Source: Paenibacillus sp. MZ04-78.2 (GTDB lineage: Bacteria; Bacillota; Bacilli; Paenibacillales; NBRC-103111). From it: DNA of 64,000 nucleotides. Of this stretch, positions 59,190 through 64,000 are shown piece after piece. A program made the position numbers and the translations under genes. Under the pieces are notes generated by a model, which did no database searches, had not been told where the DNA came from, and was given only the letters and a program-made list of their open reading frames with translations. The DNA lies in the NCBI RefSeq assembly GCF_024213375.1, contig NZ_JANAVJ010000001.1, positions 186,001 to 250,000 of the forward strand. Direction: 5' to 3'. Each line of letters starts with the position of its first letter. The stretch's first letter is position 1.

Positions 59190-59708
59190 CTATTCAACTT
59201 GAGTTTGCAATTCCGCATGCCGTTTCAATCGGGCGGTCGCCCGGTGGATAAGCGTGCCTACAAGCGGCGCGCGAATTTGAAGCTTCTCGGCGATCTCCGC
59301 ATAGCTGTAGCCGGAGAAACGAAGCAGCAGCGCCTGCCGGTCCCGTTCCGAAAGCTGGTCCAGCCACCCGCGCAATTCCTCGTGCTCGAACTGCTCCAAT
59401 ACCGTCTCCTCGTTCGACTTGCCTTCTTGCTTCGTTACCCGCAGATGAAGCTCCTGCTTCTCTTGAAGCGCCCGTTCGCGGGCACGCTTGGACATATGAT
59501 CGTAGGCGATCCGGGTCAATACCCGATGAAGCCAAGCGCCGATCAACTGCGGATCGTCCGGCGGATTGCGGTATAGACGCAGGAATACTTCCTGTGCCAA
59601 ATCCTCAGCGGCTGCCTCGTCGCGGACCAACGCAATCAATTTTCGGCGCACCGACGGGTAATGCTTATAAAATATATGATGGAAATAATCGGAATCCGGA
59701 TGTTCCAA
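59190..59708 (-). CDS. ECF-type RNA polymerase sigma factor
   Basis: A 172-residue sigma factor: region 2 (RDEAAAEDLAQEVFLRLYR, about 30-48) and region 4 with HTH (LLLRFSGYSYAEIAEKLQIR, about 125-145). TTG start is eight bases after GGAGG. First gene of a four-gene operon with anti-sigma, ATPase and permease, a layout that usually responds to cell-envelope stress. Confidence 0.9.
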   Translation of the reverse strand: MEHPDSDYFHHIFYKHYPSVRRKLIALVRDEAAAEDLAQEVFLRLYRNPPDDPQLIGAWLHRVLTRIAYDHMSKRARERALQEKQELHLRVTKQEGKSNEETVLEQFEHEELRGWLDQLSERDRQALLLRFSGYSYAEIAEKLQIRAPLVGTLIHRATARLKRHAELQTQVE

Positions 59709-59844
59709 TGTGAAGTCCTCCTTTCAGCTGCAGCTATACATAAGACAGGGATCAACATTATTTTATATCACCCGGTGAAAATAGAAAAGCATCCGAGCCC
59801 TTCCCTTTACCGTAGCGGAAGAATTCGAATGCCAAAAATTCTTT

Positions 59845-60504
59845 TTAGGCTTTGCCATATTCGCTCGGATTTTCACTCCATGCTTTTAGCGCCTGCAAAT
59901 CCTGCTCCTGAATGCTGCCGTTCCGAAGAGCGACGTCGAGCAGTACTGAGTAATTCGTCAGCGTCTCAAAAGGAATGCCAGATCCGGCAAAGGCTTCTCG
60001 CGCCTTCTCGAACTGATACGAGAAGATGCCGAGTACCCCGAGAGCTTGCGCTCCGGCTTCATTTACAGCCAAGGCCACCTTGAGCGAGCTGCCACCCGTC
60101 GAGATTAAATCCTCGATGACCACCGTCTTCTGACCGGGCTTAATCAAGCCTTCGATCAAGTTTTCCTTCCCGTGGCCTTTTGCCTTGTCGCGTACGTAAA
60201 CCATCGGCAAACCGAGCTTCTGGGCTACCCAAGCCGCATGCGGAATGCCTCCGGTTGCCGCTCCGGCAATGACCTCGGCATCCGGGAAATTGTAGCGGAT
60301 GAGCGTAACGAAGCCTTCAGCGATCCGTTCGCGAATCTCGGGAAACGAAATGGTGAGCCGGTTGTCGCAGTAGATCGGCGATTTCAGGCCGGACGTCCAA
60401 GTAAACGGCTGCTGCGGACGAAGCGCCACGGCGCCGATCGCGAGCAGGTCGGCGGCTATTTCCCCGGCCAGCTCCGGATTTATACGAATCGATGGGGTTG
60501 TCAT
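59845..60504 (-). CDS. pyrE: Orotate phosphoribosyltransferase
   Basis: A 219-residue PRTase: WTSGLKSPIYCDNR at the N-terminus, the PRPP loop VVIEDLISTGGSS near 130, and RDKAKGHGKENLIEG flexible loop. Fifth step of UMP synthesis. AAGGAGG precedes the ATG; 55 bases after pyrF. Confidence 0.94.
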   Translation of the reverse strand: MTTPSIRINPELAGEIAADLLAIGAVALRPQQPFTWTSGLKSPIYCDNRLTISFPEIRERIAEGFVTLIRYNFPDAEVIAGAATGGIPHAAWVAQKLGLPMVYVRDKAKGHGKENLIEGLIKPGQKTVVIEDLISTGGSSLKVALAVNEAGAQALGVLGIFSYQFEKAREAFAGSGIPFETLTNYSVLLDVALRNGSIQEQDLQALKAWSENPSEYGKA

Positions 60505-60559
60505 TCAAGTTCCTCCTTAAAAGGGTGTCTTATCTAAATAACGAACCTTAGCACGCTGG

Positions 60560-61282
60560 TTAAACGGAGGCGATAATCGCTTCCAGCGCCGCTCTCGGGT
60601 CCGCCGCGGCTGTGATCGGACGGCCAATGACAATAAAGTCCGTCCCTTGAGCAAACGCCTGTTCCGGCGTCATGACGCGGGATTGATCGCCGATGTCCGC
60701 TCCTGCCGGACGGATGCCCGGCGTCACGGTCACAAAGCCGCTTCCGCACGTCTCTTTAATTCGAACAACCTCCAGCGGAGAGGCTACCACACCGTGAAGA
60801 CCGGCGGCTTGCGTCAATCGGGCATACCGGAGCACCGCATCCTCTATCGTACCTTCGATGCCGATTTCTTCGTTCATGACCGCCTGGCTTGTGCTGGTAA
60901 GCTGCGTAACGCCGATGACGATCGGCTTCGAAGCGGCTGCGCCTTGAAGCGCTTTGTCCACGCCTTCCATCGCCGCCTCCATCATCTGCTTGCCACCCGC
61001 TACGTGCACATTGAACATGTCTACGCCAAGCTTCGTGATGCTTTCCGCGCCGCCCTTGACGGTATTCGGAATATCGTGCATTTTGAGATCGAGAAAGACG
61101 TTGTAGCCTTTTTCTTTAAGCATTTGTACGAACGCCGGACCGGCGCTGTAAAACAGCTGCATTCCCACCTTCAAATAACACGGAATGCCTTCCAGCGACC
61201 GGACGAGTGACTCCGCCTGCTTCGCCTCGGCATAATCGAGCGCAACCACGATCCGTTTCGCTGCCGTTAAGTTGGTAGACAC
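60560..61282 (-). CDS. pyrF: Orotidine 5'-phosphate decarboxylase
   Basis: A 240-residue TIM-barrel enzyme with the catalytic DLKMHDIPNTV motif near 68, the TPGIRPAGADIGDQSR phosphate segment, and VIGRPI near the C-terminus. Last step of UMP synthesis. GTG start six bases after GGGGCGG. Confidence 0.94.
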   Translation of the reverse strand: MSTNLTAAKRIVVALDYAEAKQAESLVRSLEGIPCYLKVGMQLFYSAGPAFVQMLKEKGYNVFLDLKMHDIPNTVKGGAESITKLGVDMFNVHVAGGKQMMEAAMEGVDKALQGAAASKPIVIGVTQLTSTSQAVMNEEIGIEGTIEDAVLRYARLTQAAGLHGVVASPLEVVRIKETCGSGFVTVTPGIRPAGADIGDQSRVMTPEQAFAQGTDFIVIGRPITAAADPRAALEAIIASV

Positions 61283-61348
61283 AAGTTACCGCCCCTTTTC
61301 TTTAAAATCGGATAAATCTGACCGCTCGTAGAAGGGCCTAATCAAGGG

Positions 61349-61389
61349 ATTAGCACAGCATTACGCAAGGAGCGGAACGCTGTGCTAAT
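61349..61389. repeat. Perfect 11-bp inverted repeat between carB and pyrF
   Basis: ATTAGCACAGC pairs with GCTGTGCTAAT across a 19-base loop. No T-run follows on the transcribed strand, so it is not a standard terminator; a processing, stability or attenuation element is possible. Confidence 0.6.
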
Positions 61390-61399
61390 ACAATTGTTG

Positions 61400-64000
61400 T
61401 TATGCGTGATTCGCAGGCATGGCCGTGGATTGGAAGTAGGTAGACTCCAACACGTGCAGCAGCGCGCTAACCGTATCCAGCGAAGTCATGCAGACGATGC
61501 CGTTCTCCACCGCTTCGCGGCGAATCCGGAAGCCGTCGCGCTCCGGCGTCTTGCCTTTCGTCAGCGTATTGACGACGAAGTGCGCTTCGCCGTTGCGGAT
61601 CAGGTCGAGAATGTTCGGCGAGCCTTCGCTCAGCTTGCTGACGCGGGTCACTTGGAGACCGGCGTCCTCCAGAGCCTGTGCCGTTCCGCCTGTAGCGACG
61701 ATGCGATAGCCCAGTCTGTCGAAGCCGCGGAAGATTTCCATCGCTTCGTCTTTGTCTTTATCGGCAATCGTAGCGATGATCGCGCCTGTCGGCGGAATTT
61801 TCATGCCGGAGCCGATCAGGCCTTTATACAGCGCTTTGGCAAACGTTTTGTCGCGGCCCATCACTTCGCCCGTCGATTTCATCTCCGGTCCGAGCGTCGT
61901 ATCGACACGGCGCAGCTTCGCGAAGGAGAAGACCGGCACTTTGACGGATACAAACTTGTCTTCCGGCCACAAGCCGGTTTGGTAACCCATATCGGCCAGC
62001 TTTTCGCCCATAATGACACGGGTTGCGACGTTGGCCATCGGAATTTTCGTCACTTTGCTAAGGAAAGGAACCGTACGCGAGGAGCGCGGGTTGACTTCGA
62101 TCACATACACTTCGTCTTGATAGATGACGAACTGGATGTTGACGAGACCGACGATCTGCAGCCCTCTGGCGATTTTGGTCGTAATGTCGATAATTTTTTG
62201 TTTCAGCTCGGCGGATACCGTCTGCGGCGGATATACCGCGATGGAGTCGCCGGAGTGAACGCCGGCCCGCTCTACGTGCTCCATAATGCCCGGGATTAGT
62301 ACCGTTTCTTTATCGCAGATCGCATCGACTTCAACTTCTTTTCCGAGCATGTAACGGTCGATGAGAACCGGATGCTCCGGATTGATTTTGACCGCATATT
62401 CCATGTAGCTGAGCAATTCTTCGTCGGAGTAGACGATTTCCATTGCACGGCCGCCAAGGACATACGACGGGCGAACAAGCACCGGATACCCGAAGCGGGA
62501 GGCCATGCCGACAGCCTCGCCCACCGAGGATACCGTACCGCCCGGCGGCTGTGCGATGTCCAGCTGACGCAGCAGCGCTTCGAATTTTTTGCGGTCTTCA
62601 GCCGCGTCGATGTTCTCCAAATCCGTGCCGAGGATGCGCACGCCCGCTTTCACGAGCGGTGCCGCGAGGTTGATCGCGGTTTGTCCGCCGAATTGGACGA
62701 TAACGCCGATCGGCTGCTCGCGCTCGATGACGTTCATGACGTCCTCGAAGAACAGCGGCTCAAAGTACAGCCGGTCCGATGTATTGAAGTCCGTAGACAC
62801 CGTCTCCGGATTGTTGTTGATAATGACGGCTTCATAGCCGGCCTTTTGGATTGCCCACACCGCATGCACAGTCGAGTAATCGAACTCGATCCCTTGACCG
62901 ATCCGGATCGGACCGGAGCCGAGCACGACAACCTTTTGCTTTGTCGTTTCCTTGACTTCGTCTTCTGTCTCGTAAGTCGAGTAGTAGTAAGGCGTCGTCG
63001 CTTCGAATTCCGCGGCGCAGGTGTCGACCATTTTATAAACCGGTTTCAGCCCCAAGCCGATCCGGTATGCGCGAACGTCGGCTTCCTGCGTTAAGCTCAG
63101 CCCTTTGTCGGCTTGACGGCGCAGTTCGGCAATGGCGCGGTCGGTGAAGCCTTTGCGCTTCGCTTCGCGGAGCAGCTCTTCGCTCAGCTCCGGCTGCAGC
63201 AGCTCGGCTTCGAAGGCAATCAAGCCTTCCAGCTTATGCAGGAACCACCAGTCGACCTTGGTCAAATCCTGCAATTGCTGTACGCTGTATCCGCGGCGGA
63301 GCGCCTCGGCGATCAGGAAGATCCGCTCGTCGTCAGGCTTCACGAGCCGCAGCTCAAGCGTGTCTTGATCCAAAGTCTCCGCATCTTTCAGATACAGGCG
63401 GTGCACGCCGATTTCAAGGGAGCGGACCGCTTTGTGAATCGACTCCTCGAACGTGCGGCCGATGGCCATGACTTCGCCCGTCGCTTTCATTTGCGTGCCG
63501 AGCTTGCGGTTTGCCGACGTAAATTTATCGAACGGCCAGCGCGGAATTTTGGATACGATATAGTCCAGCGTCGGCTCGAAGCAAGCGTATGTCTGACCCG
63601 TTACCGGGTTGACGATTTCGTCGAGCGTATAGCCGATCGCGATTTTAGCTGCCATTTTGGCAATCGGGTAGCCGGTTGCCTTGGAAGCGAGCGCCGACGA
63701 GCGGCTAACCCGCGGATTCACTTCGATGACGTAATATTGATAGCTGTGCGGGTCCAGCGCAAACTGCACGTTGCATCCGCCTTCGATGTTCAAGGCGCGG
63801 ATGATTTTGAGCGATGCGGAACGAAGCATCTGGTATTCCCGGTCCGACAGCGTCTGGCTCGGCGCAACAACGATGCTGTCGCCCGTATGAACGCCGACCG
63901 GATCGAAGTTTTCCATGTTGCACACGACGATACAGTTGTCGTTCGCGTCGCGCATCACCTCGTACTCGACTTCCTTCATGCCGGCGATACTTTTCTCGAT
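61400..64000 (-). CDS. carB: Carbamoyl-phosphate synthase large subunit (partial, 5' end outside window)
   Basis: The visible 866 residues cover roughly the last four fifths of CarB. They include the end of the first ATP-grasp half ([20 protein letters not shown]), the oligomerisation region, the second ATP-grasp half ([19 protein letters not shown] and [20 protein letters not shown]) and the C-terminal MGS-type allosteric domain. The frame runs off the window edge without a stop. It is followed by pyrF after 117 bases, without pyrK or pyrD between them. Confidence 0.96.
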   Translation of the reverse strand: MEKSIAGMKEVEYEVMRDANDNCIVVCNMENFDPVGVHTGDSIVVAPSQTLSDREYQMLRSASLKIIRALNIEGGCNVQFALDPHSYQYYVIEVNPRVSRSSALASKATGYPIAKMAAKIAIGYTLDEIVNPVTGQTYACFEPTLDYIVSKIPRWPFDKFTSANRKLGTQMKATGEVMAIGRTFEESIHKAVRSLEIGVHRLYLKDAETLDQDTLELRLVKPDDERIFLIAEALRRGYSVQQLQDLTKVDWWFLHKLEGLIAFEAELLQPELSEELLREAKRKGFTDRAIAELRRQADKGLSLTQEADVRAYRIGLGLKPVYKMVDTCAAEFEATTPYYYSTYETEDEVKETTKQKVVVLGSGPIRIGQGIEFDYSTVHAVWAIQKAGYEAVIINNNPETVSTDFNTSDRLYFEPLFFEDVMNVIEREQPIGVIVQFGGQTAINLAAPLVKAGVRILGTDLENIDAAEDRKKFEALLRQLDIAQPPGGTVSSVGEAVGMASRFGYPVLVRPSYVLGGRAMEIVYSDEELLSYMEYAVKINPEHPVLIDRYMLGKEVEVDAICDKETVLIPGIMEHVERAGVHSGDSIAVYPPQTVSAELKQKIIDITTKIARGLQIVGLVNIQFVIYQDEVYVIEVNPRSSRTVPFLSKVTKIPMANVATRVIMGEKLADMGYQTGLWPEDKFVSVKVPVFSFAKLRRVDTTLGPEMKSTGEVMGRDKTFAKALYKGLIGSGMKIPPTGAIIATIADKDKDEAMEIFRGFDRLGYRIVATGGTAQALEDAGLQVTRVSKLSEGSPNILDLIRNGEAHFVVNTLTKGKTPERDGFRIRREAVENGIVCMTSLDTVSALLHVLESTYFQSTAMPANHA

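Overview
The window looks like a chromosomal segment of a spore-forming, moderately high-GC Bacillota of the Paenibacillus type. This rests on a complete gerPABCDE set plus gerPF, asnS-dnaD synteny, a T-box in front of proBAC, Bacillus-type Fnr, YfhH, YuiD and KapD relatives, strong GGAGG ribosome sites and frequent GTG/TTG starts. No phage, insertion sequence, CRISPR array or rRNA operon was seen. Genus is an inference from gene content only.

Layout. 0-13 kb: MFS drug exporter, arginine/lysine-type decarboxylase (speA), Cof-type HAD phosphatase, several small conserved Bacillota proteins, an MBL-fold hydrolase, a membrane histidine kinase carrying a GGDEF-like domain, a degenerate MobA, an Fnr regulator with a perfect Fnr box, a PilZ protein and an unknown Rossmann-fold protein. 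13-20 kb: two tandem tRNA-Val(GAC) genes, a KapD-like exonuclease, a patch of small and broken genes (14.4-15.9 kb), the gerP spore coat/germinant-access operon with a divergent Hsp20-like gene, and a three-tRNA operon (fMet, Met/Ile2, Leu). 20-27.4 kb: an operon of GbsR/MarR repressor, RND pump, lipoprotein adaptor and a secreted multi-module protein. 27.6-38.9 kb: a second export cluster on the same strand: ATPase, lipoprotein adaptor, large FtsX-type permease, second ATPase fused to an AbrB-like domain, two tandemly duplicated solute-binding lipoproteins and a 736-residue secreted protein resembling the exoprotein of the first cluster. 39-47 kb: dnaD-asnS, ackA-hbd, leuCD and a LysR regulator. 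47-56 kb: methionine salvage genes (mtnU, mtnE, mtnWXB) interrupted by a T-box-controlled proBAC operon that appears to run into mtnWXB. 56-60 kb: an ECF sigma / anti-sigma / ABC exporter operon. 60-64 kb: the 3' part of the pyrimidine operon (carB, partial, then pyrF and pyrE).

The most unusual part is 20-39 kb. Two different energy-coupled exporters (RND and ABC), each with a lipid-anchored adaptor, are each followed by a large secreted protein built from similar beta-rich modules. The ABC cluster additionally encodes duplicated family-1-like binding lipoproteins without any importer permease and an ATPase with a fused AbrB-type fold. I propose this as a candidate envelope export/assembly system; its substrate is unknown.

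Starts were chosen by ribosome-site spacing where several were possible. All similarity statements come from reading motifs by eye, not from searches.
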